DNA of 64,000 nt from Persicitalea sp963716085 (GTDB taxonomy: Bacteria; Bacteroidota; Bacteroidia; Cytophagales; Spirosomataceae): contig OY970288.1 in the NCBI GenBank assembly GCA_963716085.1, forward strand, positions 3,720,001-3,784,000. The letters are read 5' to 3'. Each line of letters begins with the position of its first letter. Position 1 is the stretch's first letter. The position numbers and the translations under genes are program-made. The notes beneath the pieces are model-generated. The model did not search any database, was not told the DNA's origin, and saw only the letters and a list, made by a program, of their open reading frames with translations. Shown in pieces: positions 1 to 8,839 of the stretch.

Positions 1-183
1 ATTTATCGGCACAAAGTACAATTGGCACGTCTATCTAAGTCACTGTCAAATTCTTTTCCGAATTATTTGCTGGCAAGTCAAAACGGGAAAGAAGTGAGTT
101 TTGATTAGGAGAGGTCGATTATCTATTTAAAGCGCGAGAAATCCACTTCGCCAAGAATTATTTATAAAATACAAATTTTGATT

Positions 184-3100
184 ATGAGAAAATCATTAAA
201 AAAACAACTACTGTCGACGCTGCTCGGTTTGGGTTTGTTGGGATCGATCGCGCCCGCTACCATGGCGCAGGTCAAAGGCATCAGCTATACGCTGTCGCCC
301 ACGGGTGAATACGTTTTCTGGGACAAGAACACCGGAATCAGCAATGGCTTCCTGGTTGGAGGCCACCTTGGATTTGGCTTTGGCGAATTTGTGGAACTAA
401 GGGCCACTTATTTGCAGGACGTCAATAATCTTACGCGCGATTTCAGTGCGCTATCGCCGATGGCTTTGCAAAATGCTACGCTCGATACAGTCGGTGTGAG
501 CGTGCAACGTTGGGGCGGCGATCTAAAGCTGAATTTGGCCAGAGGCGGCTTGGTACCTTACCTGACAATCGGAACCGGTGTACAAACGCTCGGGGCCGAC
601 ACCATGGCTAAGTTCAAGAACATTTACGTATCGGGTGGTGCCGGACTGCAGTTCAGCGGAGGCGACCGCTACACATTCAATATTCAGGCGGTCAACACCG
701 CTTTCAACGGTTCGCCGGTTCGTGACCTCACGACCGCCGCTGAACGGACGGCCAATAACCTGAGCAATGAAGACTATCCAAACGACCTGCTCAGAAACTG
801 GTCGGTGCGTGCCGCCCTTACGCTTTATCTGGGCGGACGACGTCCCGGTGAGTTGACCGACGTAGATAAGGCCTACCTTAACAACTTTTCGGGTGGACTG
901 GCGCTGCCCATCGAAGTGACAGCGGGTCAGCTTAATTTCGACGCTAACCTTCCCTACGCCAATACGCGCTACGTGGGAGTTTCTACGGGTCTGAACTTTG
1001 GTCCTTATGTCGGTATCCGTGGATTTTACTGGAGGGGTCTGGAAGACGGCTATTTCAATTCGGGTTTTAGCAAGCTGGCACTTTACGGTGGTGAGGGTAA
1101 ATTCAAGCTCAACTCTGGTCAGGGACTCACGCCGAGCATCCTGTTGGGTGGTGGTGTAATTGACGCTATGGAGGGCTACCAAGCGGATAGTCTCGACGCA
1201 GAGCCGCTCGACAAGAAAGGTTTCGTATCGGGTGGCCTGGGATTAGACATTCCCTTTGGTCGTGCGATCAAGCTATCGGGCTACGCCAAGGCGCTGCTGA
1301 CTGCCCCTGATTCGATTATCAATGCGGTAGACCCCAACAAGTTAGCTATAAGCTGGGCTTACGGAGCCACGCTTAATTTCGTGATCGGAAACGGTTATAA
1401 AGACGTAGAAACCAGGAAGGAAGAATCTTACGATGAGCTGGTAATGAACAATCTGAAGCGCGAGAAAAGCCGTTCCGAAGATTTGAAGGATGATTACGAG
1501 AAGCGCATCGACCGACTTGATGATCTTATCAAAGATGCGCGCAGGGACGGGGATCGCCAGACCCAGTACGACTTGCAAGATGAGCAGGAGCGGCTGGAAC
1601 GCGGTGTGCAGCAAATTGAGGAGTTGCAGGACGAGGAGGAGAAAGCCAACAGAGAAGCCAATAAGAAAAACGACGCTTTCTTGATCGATATGAAGCCTAC
1701 CAAGTATCGTAACCAGCTTGATGATATCGAGAGCCAGTACGGACGGGGCAGCAACAGCGGTAGCCGTAGCTTCTTCAGCAACCGCAACGATCGTGACAGA
1801 GACAGTGATCGCCGCAACGGAAACGATCGGGATCGGGACAACAACGGTAACGATCGTGAAATCGAAGCGTTGGAAGATCGCTTGAAGTCTATTGAGCAGA
1901 AGCTCGACGACATGCAGCAGAACAATCAGCGTGGCCGTCAGAATCAGATGAACTATAACAACCGCAACAACGGGAACAACCGCAACAACGGGCGTTATGG
2001 CAACGATTATAACAATGACTCTCGTGATGGCAGAAACGACGATCGGCGTAACGAAGACTACCGCAGCAACGACGACCGGAACCAGCGCTACGATGATCGG
2101 AACAACCGTTACGATGACCGGGATTACCGGAACAATGATCGCAACGATGATTCACGCAGCCGCAGGAATTACGATGACCGCAATGACGACCGAAACAATC
2201 GCTACGACGACCGGGATTACCGGAATAATGATCGCAACGATGATTCACGCAGCCGCAGGAACTACGATGATCGCGATGACCGCAATCGTAACGATGACCG
2301 TCGTAATGACGATCGATACGATCAAAACGATAATTACCGAAATAATGACGATCGCAATAGTGACGATGGCCGCCGCAACATGCGTGGTAACGGCAGTAGC
2401 CGGAATGGTGCTTACCAAGCGGATACCAACGACCAGATGACGGCTTTAAAAGAGCAGCGTCAGAAGGGAGAAAATATGCGTAGAGCCTACGAAGACCGCA
2501 TCGACGAGTTGGACGATCAAATCAAAGAAGCCAAAGACAAGGGTGACGACGAGATGGAATCGGAGTTGCAGGACGAGAAGAAGTCCCTGGAAGATGGCGT
2601 CAAGGACATCCGCAACGCCATGGATAAGGAGGACCGCGCAAATCGCCGCGCTAACCGCAACAATGACCCTTCGGAGTTGCGGATGGATTCGGATGAGTTC
2701 CGTTCGATGATGGATGACGTGAATAAAAAGAATGAGAAGTACCAAAAGGACATCGACCGCTCGCTGGAAAAGTTTGAAAAAAAAAGTGATCGCAAGATGG
2801 ACGACATCCGCGACGAGCGGGATTCGTACCGCCAGGACATGGAGCGCGAAATGGACGATCTCAAGAAGGAAATCCGCGAATTGCGGGCGGGCCGCTCGGG
2901 TGGCAACCGTTCAAACAGCATGAGTAATGCCGACAATAATCGCAGTTCTAACAATATGCGGGACGATGATCGTCAAAACCGGGACAATGAGCGCAACGCG
3001 CGTCGGTCATCTGACGACAATGACCGGAACGACAACAGTCGGGACGATGACAACAGCAACCGTAGCAACACGCGCGCTTCATCAATGATGACGAGCAGCA

Positions 3101-3570
3101 ATTACCTGACAGGGCGCCAGCTCGATTACCAAAACAAGAACAAAGCAGAAGATGGCTTTTTCAGTTTGTTGAACTACGACGGTAGCTCGGCTGTGGGTGG
3201 CATCAATATCGGAGGCGCGGCGACGCTCAATTTAGGGTTTCGCAATCACTTTCGTTACAAGGACTCGAACTTTTTTCTGATGCCGGAGGCTTTCTTCGGC
3301 TTCGGTGCGAGTAGTTCATACGGTTTGTTTGCGAACGCTATTTATGACTTCAATATCAAAAATGCCGAAAACTTCAGCCCTTACGCAGGTGCTGGGGTCG
3401 GCATAATGAAGATCGGCAGCCGCGAACTGAACAACACCAAGCTGGCTTTTAACATCATTCTGGGGGCTAATCTTTTTCAAGTTGCAGGTGGACGTTTTTA
3501 CGTCGATTATTCGATCCGCAACTTCTTTAAGTATAATCAGTTATCCGCTGGCTATCGCCTGCCGTTCTGA
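184..3570 (+). CDS. Very large envelope protein: barrel modules, two coiled coils, Asn/Asp/Arg-rich linkers
   Basis: No family recognised over the full 1128 residues. A signal peptide (about 1-28, ending near ATMAQ) is followed by two consecutive outer-membrane-barrel-like stretches (about 30-215 and 225-405), rich in alternating aromatic/Gly strands. Next come a charged coiled coil (about 412-515), a long Asn/Arg/Asp-rich low-complexity segment (about 519-745), a second coiled coil homologous to the first (about 749-902), another Asn/Asp-rich linker, and a third barrel-like module (about 990-1128) ending in Phe, as outer-membrane proteins do. ATG at 184 is chosen over the TTG at 178 because it starts a typical signal peptide (MRKSLKKQLL). 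Inferred role: outer-membrane or cell-surface scaffold. Protein existence is near certain, function unknown. Confidence 0.85.
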   Translation: MRKSLKKQLLSTLLGLGLLGSIAPATMAQVKGISYTLSPTGEYVFWDKNTGISNGFLVGGHLGFGFGEFVELRATYLQDVNNLTRDFSALSPMALQNATLDTVGVSVQRWGGDLKLNLARGGLVPYLTIGTGVQTLGADTMAKFKNIYVSGGAGLQFSGGDRYTFNIQAVNTAFNGSPVRDLTTAAERTANNLSNEDYPNDLLRNWSVRAALTLYLGGRRPGELTDVDKAYLNNFSGGLALPIEVTAGQLNFDANLPYANTRYVGVSTGLNFGPYVGIRGFYWRGLEDGYFNSGFSKLALYGGEGKFKLNSGQGLTPSILLGGGVIDAMEGYQADSLDAEPLDKKGFVSGGLGLDIPFGRAIKLSGYAKALLTAPDSIINAVDPNKLAISWAYGATLNFVIGNGYKDVETRKEESYDELVMNNLKREKSRSEDLKDDYEKRIDRLDDLIKDARRDGDRQTQYDLQDEQERLERGVQQIEELQDEEEKANREANKKNDAFLIDMKPTKYRNQLDDIESQYGRGSNSGSRSFFSNRNDRDRDSDRRNGNDRDRDNNGNDREIEALEDRLKSIEQKLDDMQQNNQRGRQNQMNYNNRNNGNNRNNGRYGNDYNNDSRDGRNDDRRNEDYRSNDDRNQRYDDRNNRYDDRDYRNNDRNDDSRSRRNYDDRNDDRNNRYDDRDYRNNDRNDDSRSRRNYDDRDDRNRNDDRRNDDRYDQNDNYRNNDDRNSDDGRRNMRGNGSSRNGAYQADTNDQMTALKEQRQKGENMRRAYEDRIDELDDQIKEAKDKGDDEMESELQDEKKSLEDGVKDIRNAMDKEDRANRRANRNNDPSELRMDSDEFRSMMDDVNKKNEKYQKDIDRSLEKFEKKSDRKMDDIRDERDSYRQDMEREMDDLKKEIRELRAGRSGGNRSNSMSNADNNRSSNNMRDDDRQNRDNERNARRSSDDNDRNDNSRDDDNSNRSNTRASSMMTSSNYLTGRQLDYQNKNKAEDGFFSLLNYDGSSAVGGINIGGAATLNLGFRNHFRYKDSNFFLMPEAFFGFGASSSYGLFANAIYDFNIKNAENFSPYAGAGVGIMKIGSRELNNTKLAFNIILGANLFQVAGGRFYVDYSIRNFFKYNQLSAGYRLPF
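2098..2283 (+). repeat. 93-bp tandem duplication in the low-complexity region
   Basis: Two adjacent 31-codon units (2098-2190 and 2191-2283) differ at only a few third positions and one codon near the end. They encode almost the same Arg/Asn/Asp/Tyr-rich peptide, so the linker has recently expanded in frame. Confidence 0.9.
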
Positions 3571-3594
3571 TAGCAGAAAGAGATTAAATACATC

Positions 3595-3644
3595 AAACAG
3601 CAAAGAGGGTGTGGGGGATGTCCCCCGCACCCTCTTTGCTGTTT
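3595..3644 (+). terminator. Strong hairpin after the large envelope gene
   Basis: A stem of about 24 bp closes on a two-base loop (3595-3618 with 3621-3644), with one G-T wobble. It lies 25 bp after the stop codon. No long T-run follows, so it may end transcription or protect the mRNA 3' end. Confidence 0.7.
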
Positions 3645-3993
3645 GACCCTGACCTGTTAATCGATATCATCCTCTACGGACGATGATTTTATCCAGAAAG
3701 ATCCCGCTCGATGTTTGACACGGTACAGGCAGCCAGTAATTCGCTATTGACCCTTTCCCTTTCACCTCGCAAGACGCCGTCTCCGGGGCAGAATCTTGCA
3801 ATTCACAAGGAGCTGAGAAGGCTTAAATCTAGGAATGCTCAGTTTATCGATGGGAAAATTAATCTTTAAACGTCGTAAAAAGTACCAATGGGGCGTAATC
3901 TATCAGCGCAGGGAGAAGCCCTGCCATTGCTTTACGGTTTACCCCCCTCTATCATAGTCAATACCATTACACATCTTCAACCGCCCATAAATG
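3645..3993. other. Non-coding spacer
   Basis: About 350 bases between the hairpins of two convergent genes. I see no convincing ORF, RNA gene or repeat in it. Confidence 0.5.
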
Positions 3994-4028
3994 AAAAGGG
4001 TGATCCCTAAATTGGAGATCACCCTTTT
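3994..4028 (-). terminator. Intrinsic terminator of the PorT-like gene
   Basis: A perfect 12-bp stem (3994-4005 with 4017-4028) around an 11-base loop. Read on the minus strand its 3' arm ends in TTTT followed by more T-rich sequence. It lies 20 bp past the stop at 4048. Confidence 0.75.
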
Positions 4029-4047
4029 ATTCAAAGCATTCTGTTCT

Positions 4048-4713
4048 TTACAAAATGGCAAAGCCCAAGGTAGCTTGGAACAAATTACCCTTTTTATTCA
4101 GCTTGTCTGCCGTTCCAGCGTTGTTGTAGTCGATGTTTACCACGTCATTCACATTCCCTTCGTAACGTACATCCAGGCTCAGTCGTCCGAAATCGACGCC
4201 CACACCCGCTTGGTAGCCGATAGCTACGTTGTTGTCGATAGTCGCATTCACATCCCCGTCCGTGTATTTATTGAACGAATCGCTCAGCTTGCCTGAACTC
4301 GCCAGATTGAACGAAGCAACCGGACCGACGTTCACCCGAAAGATTTTGGCAAACCGATAACCCAGCATGATGGGCACATCAAAATTGGTGAATCGTACAT
4401 CCACTTTGTTCTCCTCGTTGGTCAGGCTTCCTTTATAGACATTGTACTGCCCACCTTTCTGCGAGAGTAGGAGTTCGGGTTGTACGTAGAACTCTCGGCC
4501 AAAACGCATGAAGATACCACCCACGAAGCCAATGGCCCGGTCGCTGTTATCTCTGAAACTGAACGCCCCGTTGCCAATACCAAGGTCATTGCCCCGCGAA
4601 TTGGAAAGGTTGGCTCCTGCCTTGATGCCTAAGCGGAAGAAGGGGTCGTAATCTTGCGCCTGAGCGCCAAAACTGAGTAGGGTGGCTACTGCCACGACAA
4701 ATAATTTTTTCAT
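4048..4713 (-). CDS. PorT-like outer membrane beta-barrel protein
   Basis: 221 residues with a clear signal peptide (MKKLFVVAVATLLSFGAQAQ). The mature protein fits the outer-membrane beta-barrel family common in Bacteroidota (PorT/OMP_b-brl_2 type): an opening FRLGIKAGANLS strand, repeated aromatic/Gly strands such as FYVQPELLLSQKGG, and a C-terminal strand ending FAIL. In this family the barrel usually has eight strands and sits in the outer membrane with no known substrate. It is transcribed alone, divergent from leuS and with its own terminator. A structural or secretion-related role is inference only. Confidence 0.85.
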   Translation of the reverse strand: MKKLFVVAVATLLSFGAQAQDYDPFFRLGIKAGANLSNSRGNDLGIGNGAFSFRDNSDRAIGFVGGIFMRFGREFYVQPELLLSQKGGQYNVYKGSLTNEENKVDVRFTNFDVPIMLGYRFAKIFRVNVGPVASFNLASSGKLSDSFNKYTDGDVNATIDNNVAIGYQAGVGVDFGRLSLDVRYEGNVNDVVNIDYNNAGTADKLNKKGNLFQATLGFAIL

Positions 4714-5094
4714 GACTTCTTTTGATTATTAATTAGTAATAAAAATTGTATTAAAAATAGAATGCCAGGCTATAAGTGATCGAAGGGATCAAAGTGATAC
4801 AAGCCAGGATGGGAAGGAGATTCCCCGATTTCTTTTTAGAAGTGTTGCAAATCGTGTGGTTATTAAGAGAATCATTGACCCTGGCAAGTGTCTTCTGAAT
4901 TATAACAATTCAAAGTGCTCTACCCCCTATGCGCTCACAAAAATTTCGAGAAAATAAATACCGTCATTAGTCTCTTTTTGCTGAATTTATGCAGGCCGTA
5001 CGCCCTTACCATAGTCTAAAACGTTAATTTTGCGTCCGCTTACACGGCAAAGAACCAATATTAACCTTCGTTAACGATTCCAATTACCCCAAGC
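4714..5094. other. Divergent intergenic region before leuS
   Basis: About 380 bases between two divergent genes. Apart from the leuS -7 element I see no ORF or leader RNA. I looked for a T-box-like leader for leuS and found none; T-boxes are in any case a Gram-positive feature. Confidence 0.5.
5025..5032 (+). promoter_or_regulatory. -7 promoter element of leuS
   Basis: TAATTTTG matches the Bacteroidota -7 consensus TAnnTTTG and lies 62 bases before the leuS ATG. No clear -33 TTTG is seen. Confidence 0.5.
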
Positions 5095-7905
5095 ATGAGC
5101 GAGTATGACCACCGCAAGATCGAGCAGAAATGGCAGCAATTTTGGGAAAAACACCAAACGAACCACGTCGGAATAGATCTTTCCAAGCCAAAGTTTTATG
5201 TCCTGGACATGTTTCCTTATCCGTCGGGTGCGGGATTGCACGTCGGCCATCCGCTGGGCTACATCGCCTCTGATATCTATGCCCGCTACAAACGAGCAAA
5301 AGGCTTCAACGTGCTTCACCCGATGGGCTTCGACAGCTTCGGACTACCCGCCGAGCAGTATGCTATCCAAACTGGACAGCATCCAGCCCTCACAACTGAG
5401 GAAAATATTGCCCGCTACATCGGGCAGCTCAAAAACTTGGGTTTTGCTTACGATTGGAGCCGTGAGGTACGCACCTCCGATCCTGGCTTTTATAAGTGGA
5501 CGCAGTGGATATTCAGCGAGTTGTTCGAAAGCTGGTATAATAACAAGACCGACCAAGCCGAACCCATCGAAACGCTGACGCAGGAGTTTGCGCACCGAGG
5601 CAACGGCCGTGTCGATGCGGTTCATGACGAAGAAACGCCCCACTTTACAGCTTTGGAGTGGAAGGCCATGGGTGAAGAAGCGCAGTACAAAATGACCCTT
5701 AACTACCGCCTGACCTATGTGGCCGATGCTACCGTCAACTGGTGTCCGGGCCTGGGGTCGGTTTTGTCCAACGACGAGGTCAAGGATGGCGTGTCGGAAC
5801 GTGGTGGCTTTCCGGTGGAGCAGAAGCTGATGCGGCAATGGATGATGCGCATCACAGCCTACGCCCAGCGCCTGCTCGACGGTCTGGATACCATCGACTG
5901 GACCGAATCGCTCAAAGAGCAGCAGCGCAACTGGATTGGCCGCTCCGTGGGAGCGATGGTGAAGTTCGGTATCGACGGCCACGCTGACCAGAACATCCAG
6001 GTGTTCACCACCCGCGTGGATACGATTTACGGCGTGACCTTCATGGTGCTGGCACCCGAACACGAGTTGGTGACAAAAATCACGACCGCCGACCAGCAGG
6101 CCGACATCGACGCCTACCTGGAAAAAACCAAGCGTAAATCGGAGCGCGACCGCATGGCCGACGTCAAGACGGTGTCGGGCGCGTTCACGGGGGCTTATGC
6201 CGTAAATCCTTTCAACGAAAAGAAAATCCCCGTTTTTATCGCCGACTATGTGCTGGCGGGCTACGGCACCGGGGCCGTGATGGCCGTACCGTCCGGCGAC
6301 CAGCGCGACTGGAATTTCGCCAAACACTTCGACCTGCCCATCGTCCCGATTCTGGACGGACAGCAAAACATCGACGTCGAAGCCGACGCTACGAAGGAAG
6401 GCAAGTACATCAACTCGGGCATCATCGACGGTCTGACTTTCGCCGAGGCCACGCCCGTGCTGGTGGACTGGATGGAGGAGCGAAAAATCGGTAAAGCCAA
6501 AATCAACTACCGCCTTCGCGATGCCGTATTCAGCCGCCAACGCTACTGGGGCGAGCCCGTGCCCGTTTTTTACAAAAACGGTAATGACGGCCAGCCCCTC
6601 CCCTATTTGTTGGCTGATTCTGACCTGCCGCTGGAACTCCCGCCCGTGGACAAGTACCTGCCTACCGAAACGGGTGAACCCCCGCTGGGCCGCGCGGAGG
6701 GTTGGAAGTACAAAGGCGATTTTGATTACGAACTCAGTACCATGCCCGGCTGGGCGGGCAGTAGCTGGTACTGGTACCGCTACATGGACGCGCACAACAA
6801 CCAGGAATTCGCCTCGCCCGAAGCCATCGACTATTGGCGCGACGTGGATTTGTATTTAGGCGGCACCGAGCACGCCACAGGACACCTGTTGTACAGCCGT
6901 TTTTGGAATAAATTCTTGAAAGATAGGGGCTACGTTCCCGAGGAGGAGCCGTTCAAAAAGCTCATCAATCAGGGTATGATTCAAGGGCGGAGTAGCTTTG
7001 TGTATCGCGTTAAGAGTGAGGAATACGCTAAGCCCGTATTCGTAAGTGCCGGATTACGAGAACAGTATGAGGTTTCGAACCTGCATATCGATGTGAATAT
7101 CGTAGAAAACGACATCCTTGATCTCGAAAAATTTAAAGCCACGCGTCCGGACATCGCGGGCGAAGACCCGGAGTTTATCTTAGAAGACGGCAAGTACCTC
7201 TGCGGCGTGGAAGTGGAGAAAATGTCGAAGTCCAAGTTCAACGTCGTCAATCCCGACGACATCGTGGAGCGCTACGGGGCCGACACGCTGCGGCTGTACG
7301 AAATGTTCCTCGGCCCGCTGGAACAGGCCAAGCCCTGGAACACCAATGGCATCGACGGCACCTACCGCTTCATCCGCAAATTCTGGCGGCTGTTCTACAA
7401 CGACAACGGCGACTGGATCGTGACCGATGAAACCCCTATAAAAGCCGAGCTGAAGGTACTGCACAAGACCATCAAGAAAGTGCAGGAGGACATCGAGAGC
7501 TTTTCGTTCAACACGGCTGTGAGCGCCTTCATGGTCTGTGTCAATGAATTGGGCAGTCTGAAATGCCACAAAAAAGCCATACTGAACGAACTGGTGGTAG
7601 TATTATCACCCTACGCGCCGCACATCACGGAGGAATTGTACGCTGCCCTCGGCCACGAGGCAGGTACTTTGGCGCAAGCCGCTTTCCCCACCTGGAAGCA
7701 GCAGTATGTGACCGACGATGAGTTTGAGTACCCGATTCAGATCAACGGTAAAGTGCGGGCTACTATTTCATTCCCACTCGACACGGACCGCGCCGAGATT
7801 GAAAAGGAAGTGCTCGCGAACGAGACCGTGCAGAAGTGGCTGGATGGGAAAGCTCCCAAGAAGGTGATCGTGGTGCCGAAGCGGATTGTGAACTTAGTAG
7901 TGTAG
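5095..7905 (+). CDS. leuS: Leucyl-tRNA synthetase
   Basis: Class I cytosolic aminoacyl-tRNA synthetase charging tRNA-Leu, 936 residues. The HIGH signature is HVGH at residues 49-52 (within PYPSGAGLHVGHPLGY) and the KMSKS loop is exact at 709-713. Between them lie the CP1 editing domain (about 225-420) with its GTGAVMAVP and DQRDW motifs, and the tRNA-dependent GTEHATGHLLY region. It is longer than the roughly 860 residues of Escherichia coli LeuRS. The extra sequence includes an insertion just before KMSKS (about 640-700), typical of Bacteroidota, whose DNA looks less GC-rich than its surroundings. Single-gene unit. Confidence 0.98.
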   Translation: MSEYDHRKIEQKWQQFWEKHQTNHVGIDLSKPKFYVLDMFPYPSGAGLHVGHPLGYIASDIYARYKRAKGFNVLHPMGFDSFGLPAEQYAIQTGQHPALTTEENIARYIGQLKNLGFAYDWSREVRTSDPGFYKWTQWIFSELFESWYNNKTDQAEPIETLTQEFAHRGNGRVDAVHDEETPHFTALEWKAMGEEAQYKMTLNYRLTYVADATVNWCPGLGSVLSNDEVKDGVSERGGFPVEQKLMRQWMMRITAYAQRLLDGLDTIDWTESLKEQQRNWIGRSVGAMVKFGIDGHADQNIQVFTTRVDTIYGVTFMVLAPEHELVTKITTADQQADIDAYLEKTKRKSERDRMADVKTVSGAFTGAYAVNPFNEKKIPVFIADYVLAGYGTGAVMAVPSGDQRDWNFAKHFDLPIVPILDGQQNIDVEADATKEGKYINSGIIDGLTFAEATPVLVDWMEERKIGKAKINYRLRDAVFSRQRYWGEPVPVFYKNGNDGQPLPYLLADSDLPLELPPVDKYLPTETGEPPLGRAEGWKYKGDFDYELSTMPGWAGSSWYWYRYMDAHNNQEFASPEAIDYWRDVDLYLGGTEHATGHLLYSRFWNKFLKDRGYVPEEEPFKKLINQGMIQGRSSFVYRVKSEEYAKPVFVSAGLREQYEVSNLHIDVNIVENDILDLEKFKATRPDIAGEDPEFILEDGKYLCGVEVEKMSKSKFNVVNPDDIVERYGADTLRLYEMFLGPLEQAKPWNTNGIDGTYRFIRKFWRLFYNDNGDWIVTDETPIKAELKVLHKTIKKVQEDIESFSFNTAVSAFMVCVNELGSLKCHKKAILNELVVVLSPYAPHITEELYAALGHEAGTLAQAAFPTWKQQYVTDDEFEYPIQINGKVRATISFPLDTDRAEIEKEVLANETVQKWLDGKAPKKVIVVPKRIVNLVV

Positions 7906-7913
7906 ATAATTTT

Positions 7914-7943
7914 GAATGAGTGAATGTCGAATTGAGTGAATAT
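7914..7943. repeat. Short imperfect GAATGAGT-type repeat
   Basis: Two imperfect copies of a GAATGAGTGAAT-like motif lie between leuS and the next gene. The same motif recurs near 17114, 27716 and 46716. Confidence 0.6.
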
Positions 7944-7963
7944 ATCTAAGACATAGACGTCAT

Positions 7964-8635
7964 ATGCATTTATTTTTTGAAGATGAAGTTCTGCTTTTAC
8001 TCGCAAAACTGGAAAAATCATCTATCGAGCTAAAAACCAAGTTTGAGAATAATGATTCTATCGAAGTTCTAAGAGGTAAATTTGAGTATTTACATGATAT
8101 TTATTTAGAAATTGAGAAAAAAGTACCTGTCGATGTTATGTTGGAATCTAACTTGAAAAGGCATATGAACTTTTTAAAGCGATATCTGGAGAGTGGGCAA
8201 TCGAACAAGTGCGAGAGTGACATTATGGAAATTTGCTCAACAGATATTGAAACACTAAGAAATTCTTATAAAAGTAATATTGATTCAGAATTTATTGATG
8301 ATGAGCTGGAAAAGAGAATTAATGGGCTAGTCACTTCAAATCATTTAGACTCAGCAGTAAGAGTAGCTTTCTTAGTACTAACCGAAAGGATTAGGGAAAA
8401 GTATGAGCTGCCAAATAGTAGTGATGGAACGGAAATGATTAACTCAGTTTTTGGGAATAAAGGTGTTTCACAAATGGGAACTTCTGAAAAAGAACCAATC
8501 AGAAATTTGCTCTCCGGCCTATATGGTTTTTTCAGAAATGATTATATGCACAATCTGGATGTGAAGCAGAAATCTGAAATAGCTACGATACATATGATAA
8601 ATACTATGCTTTTTCTCTTGGAAGATTTGAAATAA
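7964..8635 (+). CDS. HEPN-type protein, TIGR02391/Ymh-like
   Basis: 223 residues. The C-terminal half (about 125-223) resembles the TIGR02391 (Hypoth_ymh) family: a helix with AVRVAFLVLTERIREKY, then DGTEMINSVF, then GLYGFFRNDYMHN. R191 and H196 give the R-x4-H signature of HEPN ribonucleases, which act in toxin-antitoxin, abortive-infection and other defence systems. The N-terminal half is helical, charged and unrecognised. The DNA is AT-rich (20 G/C in the 60 bases 8281-8340), unlike leuS and the next gene, suggesting horizontal acquisition. A nuclease or defence role is inferred from the motif alone. Confidence 0.75.
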   Translation: MHLFFEDEVLLLLAKLEKSSIELKTKFENNDSIEVLRGKFEYLHDIYLEIEKKVPVDVMLESNLKRHMNFLKRYLESGQSNKCESDIMEICSTDIETLRNSYKSNIDSEFIDDELEKRINGLVTSNHLDSAVRVAFLVLTERIREKYELPNSSDGTEMINSVFGNKGVSQMGTSEKEPIRNLLSGLYGFFRNDYMHNLDVKQKSEIATIHMINTMLFLLEDLK

Positions 8636-8792
8636 TCTCTCTATTACATTTGCTGTTTTTCGCATTTTTTCGCGCGACTTTCACTTCTTCTGAAATTTCC
8701 TCCATTGTCATCGCAGAAAGCCCATACTTCTCTGCTAGCTCAATGCATTCATTAAGCCTTTTACGAAAACGTGTTTCATTAGGAAATACCAT
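8604..8792 (-). CDS. Small antitoxin-like protein, convergent with the HEPN gene
   Basis: 62 residues. The first 48 look coding (RFRKRLNECIELAEKYGL, then MTMEEISEEVKVAR). The EEI..EVK.AR pattern resembles C-terminal tails of VapB-type antitoxins that normally precede PIN toxins. This is family resemblance, not a confident assignment. No PIN gene follows; the ORF runs 32 bp into the 3' end of the HEPN gene, so its last residues are probably non-native. It may be a relic of a decayed pair or an unusual convergent partner. Confidence 0.45.
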   Translation of the reverse strand: MVFPNETRFRKRLNECIELAEKYGLSAMTMEEISEEVKVARKNAKNSKCNREIISNLPREKA

Positions 8793-8839
8793 GTTTTTGA
8801 GGTTTTAAGTTTCTAAAATCAGAGTTGGTGTCACATATG

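Noticed and set aside
4714..5094. T-box leader of leuS
   Set aside because: No specifier-loop or antiterminator structure is apparent and the organism is Gram-negative.
5344..6795. 483-codon open frame on the minus strand opposite leuS
   Set aside because: It is antisense to a certain gene and its composition (His/Val/Gly-rich) is that of a shadow frame of GC-rich coding DNA.
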